A stretch of 64,000 nt of DNA from Siphonodentalium dalli (GCA_032622095.1 CP136069.1:7148036-7212035), one strand, 5' to 3'; counted from the stretch's first letter, positions 34,801 to 50,700 are shown. Translations and numbers: made by a program. The notes: generated by a model from the sequence alone, not told the origin.

Positions 34801-37170
34801 ATGGCTTTCATGCAACTCTTATCGGAGAATGATGGTTCGTATAATGATGGCTTTCATGCAACTCTTATCGGAGAATGATGGTTCGTTAATTATTCATTAA
34901 TATGCAGATGGCTTTCATGCAACTCTTATCGGAGAATGATGGTTCGTATAATGATGGCTTTCATGCAACTCTTATCGGAGAATGATGGTTCGTTAATTAT
35001 TCATTAATATGCAGATGGCTTTCATGCAACTCTTATCGGAGAATGATGGTTTGTATAATTATTCATTAATATGCAGATGGCTTTCATGCAACTCTTATCG
35101 GAGAATGATGGTTTGTATAATTATTCATTAATATGCAGATGGCTTTCATGCAACTCTTATCGGAGAATGATGGTTCGTATAATGATGGCTTTCATGCAAC
35201 TCTTATCGGAGAATGATGGTTCGTATAATTATTCATTAATATGCAGATGGCTTTCATGCAACTCTTATCGGAGAATGATGGTTTGTATAATTATTCATTA
35301 ATATGCAGATGGCTTTCATGCAACTCTTATCGGAGAATGATGGTTCGTTAATTATTCATTAATATGCAGATGGCTTTCATGCAACTCTTATCGGAGAATG
35401 ATGGTTTGTATAATTATTCATTAATATGCAGATGGCTTTCATGCAACTCTTATCGGAGAATGATGGTTTGTATAATTATTCATTAATAAGCAGATGGCTT
35501 TCATGCAACTCTTATCGGAGAATGATGGTTTGTATAATTATTCATTAATATGCAGATGGCTTTCATGCAACTCTTATCGGAGAATGATGGTTTGTATAAT
35601 TATTCATTAATATGCAGATGGATTTCATGCAACTCTTATCGGAGAATGATGGTTTGTATAATTATTCATTAATATGCAGATGGATTTCATGCAACTCTTA
35701 TCGGAGAATGATGGTTTGTATAATTATTCATTAATATGCAGATGGCTTTCATGCAACTCTTATCGGAGAATGATGGTTTGTATAATGATGGCTTTCATGC
35801 AACTCTTATCGGAGAATGATGGTTCGTATAATTATTCATTAATATGCAGATGGCTTTCATGCAACTCTTATCGGAGAATGATGGTTTGTATAATTATTCA
35901 TTAATATGCAGATGGATTTCATGCAACTCTTATCGGAGAATGATGGTTTGTATAATTATTCATTAATATGCAGATGGCTTTCATGCAACTCTTATCGGAG
36001 AATGATGGTTTGTATAATTATTCATTAATATGCAGATGGATTTCATGCAACTCTTATCGGAGAATGATGGTTTGTATAATTATTCATTAATATGCAGATG
36101 GCTTTCATGCAACTCTTATCGGAGAATGATGGTTTGTATAATGATGGCTTTCATGCAACTCTTATCGGAGAATGATGGTTCGTATAATTATTCATTAATA
36201 TGCAGATGGCTTTCATGCAACTCTTATCGGAGAATGATGGTTTGTATAATTATTCATTAATATGCAGATGGCTTTCATGCAACTCTTATCGGAGAATGAT
36301 GGTTTGTATAATGATGGCTTTCATGCAACTCTTATCGGAGAATGATGGTTCGTATAATTATTCATTAATATGCAGATGGCTTTCATGCAACTCTTATCGG
36401 AGAATGATGGTTCGTATAATTATTCATTAATATGCAGATGGCTTTCATGCAACTCTTATCGGAGAATGATGGTTCGTATAATTATTACTTAATATGCAGA
36501 TGGCTTTCATGCAACTCTTATCGGAGAATGATGGTTCGTATAATTATTACTTAATATGCAGATGGCTTTCATGCAACTCTTATCGGAGAATGATGGTTTG
36601 TATAATTATTCATTAATATGCAGATGGCTTTCATGCAACTCTTATCGGAGAATGATGGTTCGTATAATTATTACTTAATATGCAGATGGCTTTCATGCAA
36701 CTCTTATCGGAGAATGATGGTTCGTATAATTATTACTTAATATGCAGATGGCTTTCATGCAACTCTTATCGGAGAATGATGGTTCGTATAATTATTACTT
36801 AATATGCAGATGGCTTTCATGCAACTCTTATCGGAGAATGATGGTTCGTATAATTATTACTTAATATGCAGATGGCTTTCATGCAACTCTTATCGGAGAA
36901 TGATGGTTCGTATAATTATTACTTAATATGCAGATGGCTTTCATGCAACTCTTATCGGAGAATGATGGTTTGTATAATTATTCATTAATATGCAGATGGC
37001 TTTCATGCAACTCTTATCGGAGAATGATGGTTTGTATAATTATTCATTAATATGCAGATGGCTTTCATGCAACTCTTATCGGAGAATGATGGTTCGTATA
37101 ATTATTCATTAATATGCAGATGGCTTTCATGCAACTCTTATCGGAGAATGATGGTTCGTATAATTATTCA
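28858..37170 (+). repeat. About 8.3 kb minisatellite of exon 7 end plus donor (62- and 46-bp units)
   Basis: The long unit is 62 bp: atggctttcatgcaactctt, atcggagaatgatg, then gtttgtataattattcatta and atatgcag. The short unit is 46 bp and lacks the 16 bases after tataat. The first unit is the real end of exon 7, so each copy carries LLSEND-coding sequence plus a gtttgt or gttcgt donor. Copy number is roughly 150. Larger blocks are duplicated too: about 356-bp spacing at 32632/32988 and 35674/36030, and 215 bp at 34472/34687. Open frames reading MQMAFMQLLSENDG are by-products. Confidence 0.97.
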
Positions 37171-37228
37171 TTATACAACTAAGTATTTGGCTATTAATAT
37201 AAATCATCTGTGTTCTCAGGTTATTAGA

Positions 37229-37396
37229 TCTCACCAAATTCACCCTCTGGGGACCTCATTCTGCTTACAACTCAGCAGAATGAGGTCCCCAGAGGGTGAA
37301 TTTGGTGATGCTAGCCCGCTATGCGGGGTAGCATCACTAAATTAACCCTCTGGGAACCTCATTCTGCAAATGACAGACACACTATTTCAAGGCTTG
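37229..37396. mobile_element. hAT-like hairpin MITE, left end lost
   Basis: The right end cactatttcaaggcttg and the paired gcagaatgaggtccccagag hairpins match the intact copy at 62729-62981; the left terminus and half of the first hairpin are missing. Confidence 0.75.
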
Positions 37397-37405
37397 GGCT
37401 GCAGT

Positions 37406-38117
37406 GTATACACCCGTCAGTAAGCCCGGGTGGACTTGTGCACGTTTTTGCTCAAAAAGTGGGTACTGGGCTTACTTACAGAGGACCCCCCTGTGCAAAA
37501 ATTATGTTAGCCTTCAGGTGTCAACCTACCAGTACCATCATGTTTTATACCAATACCATATGTTTGTATTGAATAAAGATAATAATGTGTTTTATTTATA
37601 TTATTAAGAAGATAAAATCATATCATAATTCATTTTGAATAAGGTTGTAACTGATGATTATTAATCATAATTCTTATAAAAACACAACATGTCACTCTTC
37701 TGCATTATCAAAGGATCCTACAAAAAAAACCAAGTCATTACTCCACATCCCATTTGATATACTCTGATAGAGGTGTGAACAATAAGTGACACCTATGATT
37801 TTATTGAATTGATACCTCTTTCATTGATCCAACAACTAAGAATAGAATAAGATGTGTATAATTCACAACAATATTAACATAAGTGTATACTATTTATATA
37901 CATCTTTATTATTTAAGAAAAACAACTGGAAAATATAATAGAAGATGTGCTTGAGTATCTTCGCCTATTCTACAGTATAGAGACATGATTGTATTCACCT
38001 TCCAAATGATCAGAAATGGGGGTGGGCTTGTCTACGAGGACCACCCCATGTTTTTTTTAGGGTAAAAAACCCAGACTGGGCTTATCTTCGAGGATGGGCT
38101 TACTGACGGGTGTATAC
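37406..38117. mobile_element. 712-bp element with inverted ends gtatacacccgtcagtaagc
   Basis: The left end gtatacacccgtcagtaagc is exactly inverse to gcttactgacgggtgtatac at the right. The right part carries gggggtgggctt, as does the fragment at 6975-7083. Interior AT-rich, non-coding. Confidence 0.75.
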
Positions 38118-38738
38118 TAGTATATATAATATAATTATTCATTTTGTCTGAGAATGATGGTTCGTGTATCTCATATATAAGAGAATGCATTGGCACAGGG
38201 TTTTTGCAAAATTTCAGGAACCTCCAGTCATGGACATAAATTATCTGTGTTCTCAGGTTATGAGATCTATATTTTGAGATGAGGGAGGAAGGCGTTTTAT
38301 TTTCAAATTTTTTCTCAAAATCTGGAAAACATACGTCGGAAACTAATAAAATGCTTTTAAGTTATATACATAGAGGATATTTATACAGAATTTATCAACT
38401 GAGTTCACTAAATTTGATTTCAGCCAAGGTTTACCGAGGCTCAAATAGAATTTAGTGGACGAGGTTGATAAATAACTTATAAATTAGAATGAGTTTGAGA
38501 TACCTTTTATCACATGATCAAATAAACGCGAATTATTCATCGAAAACAACAATCATGAACTTCAGCGATTGCAAGTCATTTAAATAATGGCGTGACATCA
38601 TAGATATTACATGTGTGTCTTACCAATAATTATGAAACTGGTTTTGTCGTTTAATTATGTGATAAAACTGATTATAAGATAAGATGAGTATTACTTATTA
38701 TATGTATTATACAACTAAGTATTTCTCTTAGTAAAGAT
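38118..38738. other. Spacer between the two large arrays
   Basis: It contains one array-like piece (gagaatgatggttcgt at 38151), half of a MITE hairpin (38169-38199) and a copy of atctgtgttctcaggttat (38243) also found at 37204. It also has tattatacaactaagtattt (38706), which occurs just after the first array (37170) and, in altered form, after the second (56404). Confidence 0.7.
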
Positions 38739-41700
38739 AGAATGATGGTTCATATAATCATTCATCCTGTCTGAGAATGATGGTTCGTATAATTATTCAT
38801 CCTGTCTGAGAATGATGGTTCGTATAATTATTCATCCTGTCTGAGAATGATGGTTCATATAATCATTCATCCTGTCTGAGAATGATGGTTCGTATAATTA
38901 TTCATCCTGTCTGAGAATGATGGTTCGTATAATTATTCATCCTGTCTGAGAATGATGGTTCGTATAATTATTCATCCTGTCTGAGAATGATGGTTCGTAT
39001 AATTATTCATCCTGTCTGAGAATGATGGTTCGTATAATTATTCATCCTGTCTGAGAATGATGGTTCGTATAATTATTCATCCTGTCTGAGAATGATGGTT
39101 CGTATAATTATTTATCCTGTCTGAGAATGATGGTTCGTATAATTATTCATCCTGTCTGAGAATGATGGTTCGTATAATTATTCATCCTGTCTGAGAATGA
39201 TGGTTCGTATAATTATTCATCCTGTCTGAGAATGATGGTTCGTATAATTATTTATCCTGTCTGAGAATGATGGTTCGTATAATTATTCATCCTGTCTGAG
39301 AATGATGGTTCATATAATCATTCATCCTGTCTGAGAATGATGGTTCGTATAATTATTCATCCTGTCTGAGAATGATGGTTCGTATAATTATTCATCCTGT
39401 CTGAGAATGATGGTTCGTATAATTATTCATCCTGTCTGAGAATGATGGTTCGTATAATTATTCATCCTGTCTGAGAATGATGGTTCGTATAATTATTCAT
39501 CCTGTCTGAGAATGATGGTTCGTATAATTATTCATCCTGTCTGAGAATGATGGTTCGTATAATTATTTATCCTGTCTGAGAATGATGGTTCGTATAATTA
39601 TTCATCCTGTCTGAGAATGATGGTTCGTATAATTATTCATCCTGTCTGAGAATGATGGTTCGTATAATTATTCATCCTGTCTGAGAATGATGGTTCGTAT
39701 AATTATTTATCCTGTCTGAGAATGATGGTTCGTATAATTATTCATCCTGTCTGAGAATGATGGTTCGTATAATTATTCATCCTGTCTGAGAATGATGGTT
39801 CGTATAATTATTCATCCTGTCTGAGAATGATGGTTCGTATAATTATTCATCCTGTCTGAGAATGATGGTTCGTATAATTATTTATCCTGTCTGAGAATGA
39901 TGGTTCGTATAATCATTCATCCTGTCTGAGAATGATGGTTCGTATAATTATTCATCCTGTCTGAGAATGATGGTTCGTATAATTATTCATCCTGTCTGAG
40001 AATGATGGTTCGTATAATTATTCATCCTGTCTGAGAATGATGGTTCGTATAATCATTCATCCTGTCTGAGAATGATGGTTCGTATAATTATTCATCCTGT
40101 CTGAGAATGATGGTTCATATAATCATTCATCCTGTCTGAGAATGATGGTTAGTATAATCATTCATCCTGTCTGAGAATGATGGTTCGTATAATTATTCAT
40201 CCTGTCTGAGAATGATGGTTCGTATAATTATTCATCCTGTCTGAGAATGATGGTTCGTATAATTATTCATCCTGTCTGAGAATGATGGTTCATATAATCA
40301 TTCATCCTGTCTGAGAATGATGGTTCGTATAATTATTTATCCTGTCTGAGAATGATGGTTCGTATAATTATTCATCCTGTCTGAGAATGATGGTTCGTAT
40401 AATTATTCATCCTGTCTGAGAATGATGGTTCGTATAATTATTCATCCTGTCTGAGAATGATGGTTCGTATAATCATTCATCCTGTCTGAGAATGATGGTT
40501 CGTATAATTATTCATCCTGTCTGAGAATGATGGTTCGTATAATTATTCATCCTGTCTGAGAATGATGGTTCGTATAATTATTCATCCTGTCTGAGAATGA
40601 TGGTTCGTATAATTATTCATCCTGTCTGAGAATGATGGTTCGTATAATTATTCATCCTGTCTGAGAATGATGGTTCGTATAATTATTCATCCTGTCTGAG
40701 AATGATGGTTCGTATAATTATTCATCCTGTCTGAGAATGATGGTTCGTATAATTATTCATCCTGTCTGAGAATGATGGTTCATATAATCATTCATCCTGT
40801 CTGAGAATGATGGTTCGTATAATTATTCATCCTGTCTGAGAATGATGGTTCGTATAATTATTCATCCTGTCTGAGAATGATGGTTCGTATAATTATTCAT
40901 CCTGTCTGAGAATGATGGTTCGTATAATTATTCATCCTGTCTGAGAATGATGGTTCATATAATCATTCATCCTGTCTGAGAATGATGGTTCGTATAATTA
41001 TTCATCCTGTCTGAGAATGATGGTTCGTATAATTATTCATCCTGTCTGAGAATGATGGTTCGTATAATTATTCATCCTGTCTGAGAATGATGGTTCGTAT
41101 AATTATTCATCCTGTCTGAGAATGATGGTTCGTATAATTATTCATCCTGTCTGAGAATGATGGTTCGTATAATTATTCATCCTGTCTGAGAATGATGGTT
41201 CATATAATCATTCATCCTGTCTGAGAATGATGGTTCGTATAATTATTCATCCTGTCTGAGAATGATGGTTCGTATAATTATTCATCCTCTCTGAGAATGA
41301 TGGTTCGTATAATTATTCATCCTGTCTGAGAATGATGGTTCGTATAATTATTCATCCTGTCTGAGAATGATGGTTCGTATAATTATTCATCCTGTCTGAG
41401 AATGATGGTTCGTATAATTATTCATCCTGTCTGAGAATGATGGTTCGTATAATTATTCATCCTGTCTGAGAATGATGGTTCGTATAATTATTCATCCTGT
41501 CTGAGAATGATGGTTCGTATAATTATTCATCCTGTCTGAGAATGATGGTTCGTATAATTATTCATCCTGTCTGAGAATGATGGTTAGTATAATTATTCAT
41601 CCTGTCTGAGAATGATGGTTCGTATAATCATTCATCCTGTCTGAGAATGATGGTTCGTATAATTATTCATCCTGTCTGAGAATGATGGTTCGTATAATTA

Positions 41701-44700
41701 TTCATCCTGTCTGAGAATGATGGTTCGTATAATTATTCATCCTGTCTGAGAATGATGGTTCGTATAATCATTCATCCTGTCTGAGAATGATGGTTCGTAT
41801 AATCATTCATCCTGTCTGAGAATGATGGTTCGTATAATTATTCATCCTGTCTGAGAATGATGGTTCGTATAATTATTCATCCTGTCTGAGAATGATGGTT
41901 CATATAATTATTCATCCTGTCTGAGAATGATGGTTCGTATAATTATTCATCCTGTCTGAGAATGATGGTTCATATAATCATTCATCCTGTCTGAGAATGA
42001 TGGTTCGTATAATTATTCATCCTGTCTGAGAATGATGGTTCGTATAATTATTCATCCTGTCTGAGAATGATGGTTCATATAATCATTCATCCTGTCTGAG
42101 TATGATGGTTAGTATAATCATTCATCCTGTCTGAGAATGATGGTTAGTATAATCATTCATCCTGTCTGAGAATGATGGTTCGTATAATTATTCATCCTGT
42201 CTGAGAATGATGGTTCATATAATTATTCATCCTGTCTGAGAATGATGGTTCATATAATCATTCATCCTGTCTGAGTATGATGGTTAGTATAATCATTCAT
42301 CCTGTCTGAGAATGATGGTTAGTATAATCATTCATCCTGTCTGAGAATGATGGTTCGTATAATTATTCATCCTGTCTGAGAATGATGGTTCGTATAATTA
42401 TTCATCCTGTCTGAGAATGATGGTTCATATAATCATTCATCCTGTCTGAGAATGATGGTTCATATAATCATTCATCCTGTCTGAGAATGATGGTTCGTAT
42501 AATCATTCATCCTGTCTGAGAATGATGGTTCGTATAATCATTCATCCTGTCTGAGAATGATGGTTCGTATAATTATTCATCCTGTCTGAGAATGATGGTT
42601 CGTATAATTATTCATCCTGTCTGAGAATGATGGTTCGTATAATTATTCATCCTGTCTGAGAATGATGGTTCGTATAATTATTCATCCTGTCTGAGAATGA
42701 TGGTTAGTATAATTATTCATCCTGTCTGAGAATGATGGTTCGTATAATTATTCATCCTGTCTGAGAATGATGGTTCATATAATCATTCATCCTGTCTGAG
42801 TATGATGGTTAGTATAATCATTCATCCTGTCTGAGAATGATGGTTAGTATAATCATTCATCCTGTCTGAGAATGATGGTTCGTATAATTATTCATCCTGT
42901 CTGAGAATGATGGTTCATATAATCATTCATCCTGTCTGAGAATGATGGTTCGTATAATTATTCATCCTGTCTGAGAATGATGGTTCGTATAATTATTTAT
43001 CCTGTCTGAGAATGATGGTTCATATAATTATTCATCCTGTCTGAGAATGATGGTTCGTATAATTATTCATCCTGTCTGAGAATGATAGTTCGTATAATTA
43101 TTCATCCTGTCTGAGAATGATGGTTCGTATAATTATTCATCCTGTCTGAGAATGATGGTTCGTATAATTATTCATCCTGTCTGAGAATGATGGTTCGTAT
43201 AATTATTCATCCTGTCTGAGAATGATAGTTCGTATAATTATTCATCCTGTCTGAGAATGATGGTTCGTATAATTATTCATCCTGTCTGAGAATGATGGTT
43301 CGTATAATCATTCATCCTGTCTGAGAATGATGGTTCGTATAATCATTCATCCTGTCTGAGAATGATGGTTCGTATAATTATTCATCCTGTCTGAGAATGA
43401 TGGTTCGTATAATCATTCATCCTCTCTGAGAATGATGGTTCGTATAATTATTCATCCTGTCTGAGAATGATGGTTCGTATAATTATTCATCCTGTCTGAG
43501 AATGATGGTTCGTATAATTATTCATCCTCTCTGAGAATGATGGTTCGTATAATTATTCATCCTCTCTGAGAATGATGGTTCGTATAATTATTCATCCTGT
43601 CTGAGAATGATGGTTCGTATAATTATTCATCCTGTCTGAGAATGATGGTTCGTATAATTATTCATCCTGTCTGAGAATGATGGTTCGTATAATTATTCAT
43701 CCTGTCTGAGAATGATGGTTCATATAATTATTCATCCTGTCTGAGAATGATGGTTCATATAATTATTTATCCTGTCTGAGAATGATGGTTCGTATAATTA
43801 TTCATCCTGTCTGAGAATGATGGTTCATATAATTATTTATCCTGTCTGAGAATGATGGTTCGTATAATTATTTATCCTGTCTGAGAATGATGGTTCGTAT
43901 AATCATTCATCCTGTCTGAGAATGATGGTTCGTATAATTATTCATCCTGTCTGAGAATGATGGTTCATATAATCATTCATCCTGTCTGAGAATGATGGTT
44001 CGTATAATTATTCATCCTGTCTGAGAATGATGGTTCATATAATTATTTATCCTGTCTGAGAATGATGGTTCGTATAATTATTCATCCTGTCTGAGAATGA
44101 TGGTTCGTATAATTATTCATCCTGTCTGAGAATGATGGTTCGTATAATCATTCATCCTGTCTGAGAATGATGGTTCATATAATCATTCATCCTGTCTGAG
44201 AATGATGGTTCGTATAATTATTCATCCTGTCTGAGAATGATGGTTAGTATAATTATTCATCCTGTCTGAGAATGATGGTTAGTATAATTATTCATCCTGT
44301 CTGAGAATGATGGTTCGTATAATTATTCATCCTGTCTGAGAATGATGGTTCATATAATCATTCATCCTGTCTGAGAATGATGGTTCGTATAATTATTCAT
44401 CCTGTCTGAGAATGATGGTTCGTATAATTATTCATCCTGTCTGAGAATGATGGTTCGTATAATTATTCATCCTGTCTGAGAATGATGGTTAGTATAATTA
44501 TTCATCCTGTCTGAGAATGATGGTTCGTATAATTATTCATCCTGTCTGAGAATGATGGTTCATATAATTATTTATCCTGTCTGAGAATGATGGTTTGTAT
44601 AATTATTCATCCTGTCTGAGAATGATGGTTCGTATAATTATTCATCCTGTCTGAGAATGATGGTTCGTATAATTATTCATCCTGTCTGAGAATGATGGTT

Positions 44701-47700
44701 CGTATAATTATTCATCCTGTCTGAGAATGATGGTTCGTATAATCATTCATCCTGTCTGAGAATGATGGTTCGTATAATTATTCATCTTGTCTGAGAATGA
44801 TGGTTCGTATAATCATTCATCCTGTCTGAGAATGATGGTTCATATAATTATTCATCCTGTCTGAGAATGATGGTTCGTATAATTATTCATCCTGTCTGAG
44901 AATGATGGTTCGTATAATTATTTATCCTGTCTGAGAATGATGGTTCGTATAATTATTCATCCCGTCTGAGAATGATGGTTCGTATAATCATTCATCCTGT
45001 CTGAGAATGATGGTTAGTATAATTATTCATCCTGTCTGAGAATGATGGTTCGTATAATTATTCATCCTGTCTGAGAATGATGGTTCATATAATTATTCAT
45101 CCTGTCTGAGAATGATGGTTCGTATAATTATTCATCCTGTCTGAGAATGATGGTTCGTATAATTATTCATCCTGTCTGAGAATGATGGTTCATATAATTA
45201 TTCATCCTGTCTGAGAATGATGGTTCATATAATTATTCATCCTGTCTGAGAATGATGGTTCATATAATTATTCATCCTGTCTGAGAATGATGGTTCGTAT
45301 AATTATTCATCCTGTCTGAGAATGATGGTTCATATAATTATTCATCCTGTCTGAGAATGATGGTTCGTATAATTATTCATCCTGTCTGAGAATGATGGTT
45401 CGTATAATTATTCATCCTGTCTGAGAATGATGGTTCATATAATTATTCATCCCGTCTGAGAATGATGGTTCGTATAATCATTCATCCTGTCTGAGAATGA
45501 TGGTTCGTATAATTATTTATCCTGTCTGAGAATGATGGTTCGTATAATTATTCATCCTGTCTGAGAATGATGGTTCGTATAATTATTCATCCTGTCTGAG
45601 AATGATGGTTCATATAATTATTCATCCTCTCTGAGAATGATGGTTAGTATAATTATTCATCCTGTCTGAGAATGATGGTTCGTATAATTATTTATCCTGT
45701 CTGAGAATGATGGTTCGTATAATTATTTATCCTCTCTGAGAATGATGGTTCATATAATCATTCATCCTGTCTGAGAATGATGGTTCGTATAATTATTTAT
45801 CCTCTCTGAGAATGATGGTTCATATAATCATTCATCCTGTCTGAGAATGATGGTTCGTATAATTATTTATCCTCTCTGAGAATGATGGTTCATATAATCA
45901 TTCATCCTGTCTGAGAATGATGGTTCGTATAATTATTCATCCTGTCTGAGAATGATGGTTCGTATAATTATTCATCCTGTCTGAGAATGATGGTTCATAT
46001 AATTATTTATCCTGTCTGAGAATGATGGTTTGTATAATTATTCATCCTGTCTGAGAATGATGGTTCGTATAATCATTCATCCTGTCTGAGAATGATGGTT
46101 CATATAATTATTCATCCTGTCTGAGAATGATGGTTCATATAATTATTCATCCTGTCTGAGAATGATGGTTCGTATAATTATTTATCCTGTCTGAGAATGA
46201 TGGTTCATATAATTATTCATCCTCTCTGAGAATGATGGTTAGTATAATTATTCATCCTGTCTGAGAATGATGGTTCATATAATTATTCATCCTGTCTGAG
46301 AATGATGGTTCATATAATTATTCATCCTGTCTGAGAATGATGGTTCGTATAATTATTCATCCTGTCTGAGAATGATGGTTCGTATAATTATTTATCCTGT
46401 CTGAGAATGATGGTTAGTATAATTATTCATCCTGTCTGAGAATGATGGTTCATATAATTATTCATCCTGTCTGAGAATGATGGTTCATATAATTATTCAT
46501 CCTGTCTGAGAATGATGGTTCATATAATTATTCATCCTGTCTGAGAATGATGGTTCGTATAATTATTCATCCTGTCTGAGAATGATGGTTCATATAATTA
46601 TTCATCCTGTCTGAGAATGATGGTTCATATAATTATTCATCCTGTCTGAGAATGATGGTTCATATAATTATTCATCCTGTCTGAGAATGATGGTTCATAT
46701 AATTATTCATCCTGTCTGAGAATGATGGTTCATATAATTATTCATCCTCTCTGAGAATGATGGTTCGTATAATTATTCATCCTGTCTGAGAATGATGGTT
46801 CATATAATTATTCATCCTGTCTGAGAATGATGGTTCGTATAATTATTCATCCTGTCTGAGAATGATGGTTCATATAATTATTCATCCTCTCTGAGAATGA
46901 TGGTTCGTATAATTATTCATCCTGTCTGAGAATGATGGTTCGTATAATTATTCATCCTGTCTGAGAATGATGGTTCGTATAATTATTCATCCTGTCTGAG
47001 AATGATGGTTCGTATAATTATTCATCCTGTCTGAGAATGATGGTTCGTATAATTATTCATCCTGTCTGAGAATGATGGTTCATATAATTATTCATCCTGT
47101 CTGAGAATGATGGTTCGTATAATTATTCATCCTGTCTGAGAATGATGGTTCGTATAATTATTTATCCTGTCTGAGAATGATGGTTCGTATAATTATTCAT
47201 CCTGTCTGAGAATGATGGTTCGTATAATTATTCATCCTGTCTGAGAATGATGGTTCATATAATCATTCATCCTGTCTGAGAATGATGGTTCTTATAATTA
47301 TTCATCCCGTCTGAGAATGATGGTTCATATAATGATTCATCCTGTCTGAGAATGATGGTTCATATAATCATTCATCCTGTCTGAGAATGATGGTTCGTAT
47401 AATTATTCATCCTGTCTGAGAATGATGGTTCGTATAATCATTCATCCTGTCTGAGAATGATGGTTCATATAATCATTCATCCTGTCTGAGAATGATGGTT
47501 CATATAATTATTTATCCTGTCTGAGAATGATGGTTCGTATAATTATTCATCCTGTCTGAGAATGATGGTTCATATAATTATTCATCCCGTCTGAGAATGA
47601 TGGTTCGTATAATCATTTATCCTGTCTGAGAATGATGGTTCGTATAATTATTCATCCTGTCTGAGAATGATGGTTCGTATAATTATTCATCCTGTCTGAG

Positions 47701-50700
47701 AATGATGGTTCGTATAATTATTCATCCTGTCTGAGAATGATGGTTCATATAATTATTCATCCCGTCTGAGAATGATGGTTCGTATAATCATTTATCCTGT
47801 CTGAGAATGATGGTTCGTATAATTATTCATCCTGTCTGAGAATGATGGTTCGTATAATTATTCATCCTCTCTGAGAATGATGGTTCGTATAATTATTCAT
47901 CCTGTCTGAGAATGATGGTTAGTATAATTATTCATCCTCTCTGAGAATGATGGTTCGTATAATTATTCATCCTGTCTGAGAATGATGGTTAGTATAATTA
48001 TTCATCCTCTCTGAGAATGATGGTTCATATAATTATTTATCCTGTCTGAGAATGATGGTTCGTATAATTATTCATCCTGTCTGAGAATGATGGTTCGTAT
48101 AATTATTCATCCTCTCTGAGAATGATGGTTCGTATAATTATTCATCCTGTCTGAGAATGATGGTTAGTATAATTATTCATCCTCTCTGAGAATGATGGTT
48201 CATATAATTATTTATCCTGTCTGAGAATGATGGTTCGTATAATTATTCATCCTCTCTGAGAATGATGGTTAGTATAATTATTCATCCTGTCTGAGAATGA
48301 TGGTTCGTATAATTATTCATCCTGTCTGAGAATGATGGTTCATATAATTATTTATCCTGTCTGAGAATGATGGTTCATATAATTATTTATCCTGTCTGAG
48401 AATGATGGTTCATATAATTATTTATCCTGTCTGAGAATGATGGTTCATATAATTATTTATCCTGTCTGAGAATGATGGTTCATATAATTATTTATCCTGT
48501 CTGAGAATGATGGTTCGTATAATTATTCATCCTCTCTGAGAATGATGGTTCATATAATTATTTATCCTGTCTGAGAATGATGGTTCATATAATTATTCAT
48601 CCTCTCTGAGAATGATGGTTCGTATAATTATTCATCCTCTCTGAGAATGATGGTTCGTATAATTATTCATCCTGTCTGAGAATGATGGTTCGTATAATCA
48701 TTCATCCTGTCTGAGAATGATGGTTCATATAATTATTTATCCTGTCTGAGAATGATGGTTCATATAATTATTCATCCTGTCTGAGAATGATGGTTTGTAT
48801 AATTATTCATCCTGTCTGAGAATGATGGTTCGTATAATTATTCATCCTGTCTGAGAATGATGGTTCGTATAATTATTCATCCTGTCTGAGAATGATGGTT
48901 CGTATAATTATTCATCCTGTCTGAGAATGATGGTTCGTATAATTATTCATCCTGTCTGAGAATGATGGTTCATATAATTATTCATCCTGTCTGAGAATGA
49001 TGGTTCATATAATTATTCATCCTCTCTGAGAATGATGGTTCGTATAATTATTCATCCTGTCTGAGAATGATGGTTCGTATAATTATTCATCCTGTCTGAG
49101 AATGATGGTTCGTATAATTATTCATCCTGTCTGAGAATGATGGTTCGTATAATTATTCATCCTGTCTGAGAATGATGGTTCGTATAATTATTCATCCTGT
49201 CTGAGAATGATGGTTCGTATAATTATTCATCCTGTCTGAGAATGATGGTTCGTATAATTATTCATCCTGTCTGAGAATGATGGTTCGTATAATTATTCAT
49301 CCTGTCTGAGAATGATGGTTCGTATAATTATTCATCCTGTCTGAGAATGATGGTTCGTATAATTATTCATCCTGTCTGAGAATGATGGTTCATATAATTA
49401 TTCATCCTCTCTGAGAATGATGGTTCATATAATTATTCATCCTGTCTGAGAATGATGGTTCGTATAATTATTCATCCTGTCTGAGAATGATGGTTCATAT
49501 AATCATTCATCCTGTCTGAGAATGATGGTTCGTATAATTATTCATCCTGTCTGAGAATGATGGTTCGTATAATTATTCATCCTGTCTGAGAATGATGGTT
49601 CGTATAATCATTCATCCTGTCTGAGAATGATGGTTCGTATAATTATTCATCCTGTCTGAGAATGATGGTTCATATAATTATTCATCCTGTCTGAGAATGA
49701 TGGTTCGTATAATTATTCATCCTGTCTGAGAATGATGGTTCATATAATCATTCATCCTGTCTGAGAATGATGGTTCGTATAATCATTCATCCTGTCTGAG
49801 AATGATGGTTCATATAATTATTCATCCTGTCTGAGAATGATGGTTCATATAATTATTCATCCTGTCTGAGAATGATGGTTCGTATAATTATTCATCCTGT
49901 CTGAGAATGATGGTTCATATAATCATTCATCCTGTCTGAGAATGATGGTTCATATAATTATTCATCCTGTCTGAGAATGATGGTTCGTATAATTATTCAT
50001 CCTGTCTGAGAATGATGGTTCGTATAATTATTCATCCTGTCTGAGAATGATGGTTCATATAATCATTCATCCTGTCTGAGAATGATGGTTCATATAATCA
50101 TTCATCCTGTCTGAGAATGATGGTTCATATAATTATTCATCCTGTCTGAGAATGATGGTTCGTATAATTATTCATCCTGTCTGAGAATGATGGTTCGTAT
50201 AATTATTCATCCTGTCTGAGAATGATGGTTCGTATAATTATTTATCCTGTCTGAGAATGATGGTTCGTATAATCATTCATCCTGTCTGAGAATGATGGTT
50301 CGTATAATTATTTATCCTGTCTGAGAATGATGGTTCGTATAATTATTCATCCTGTCTGAGAATGATGGTTCGTATAATTATTCATCCTGTCTGAGAATGA
50401 TGGTTCGTATAATTATTCATCCTGTCTGAGAATGATGGTTCGTATAATTATTCATCCTGTCTGAGAATGATGGTTCGTATAATTATTCATCCTGTCTGAG
50501 AATGATGGTTCGTATAATTATTTATCCTGTCTGAGAATGATGGTTCGTATAATTATTCATCCCGTCTGAGAATGATGGTTCATATAATTATTCATCCTGT
50601 CTGAGAATGATGGTTCGTATAATTATTCATCCTGTCTGAGAATGATGGTTCGTATAATTATTCATCCTGTCTGAGAATGATGGTTCATATAATTATTCAT

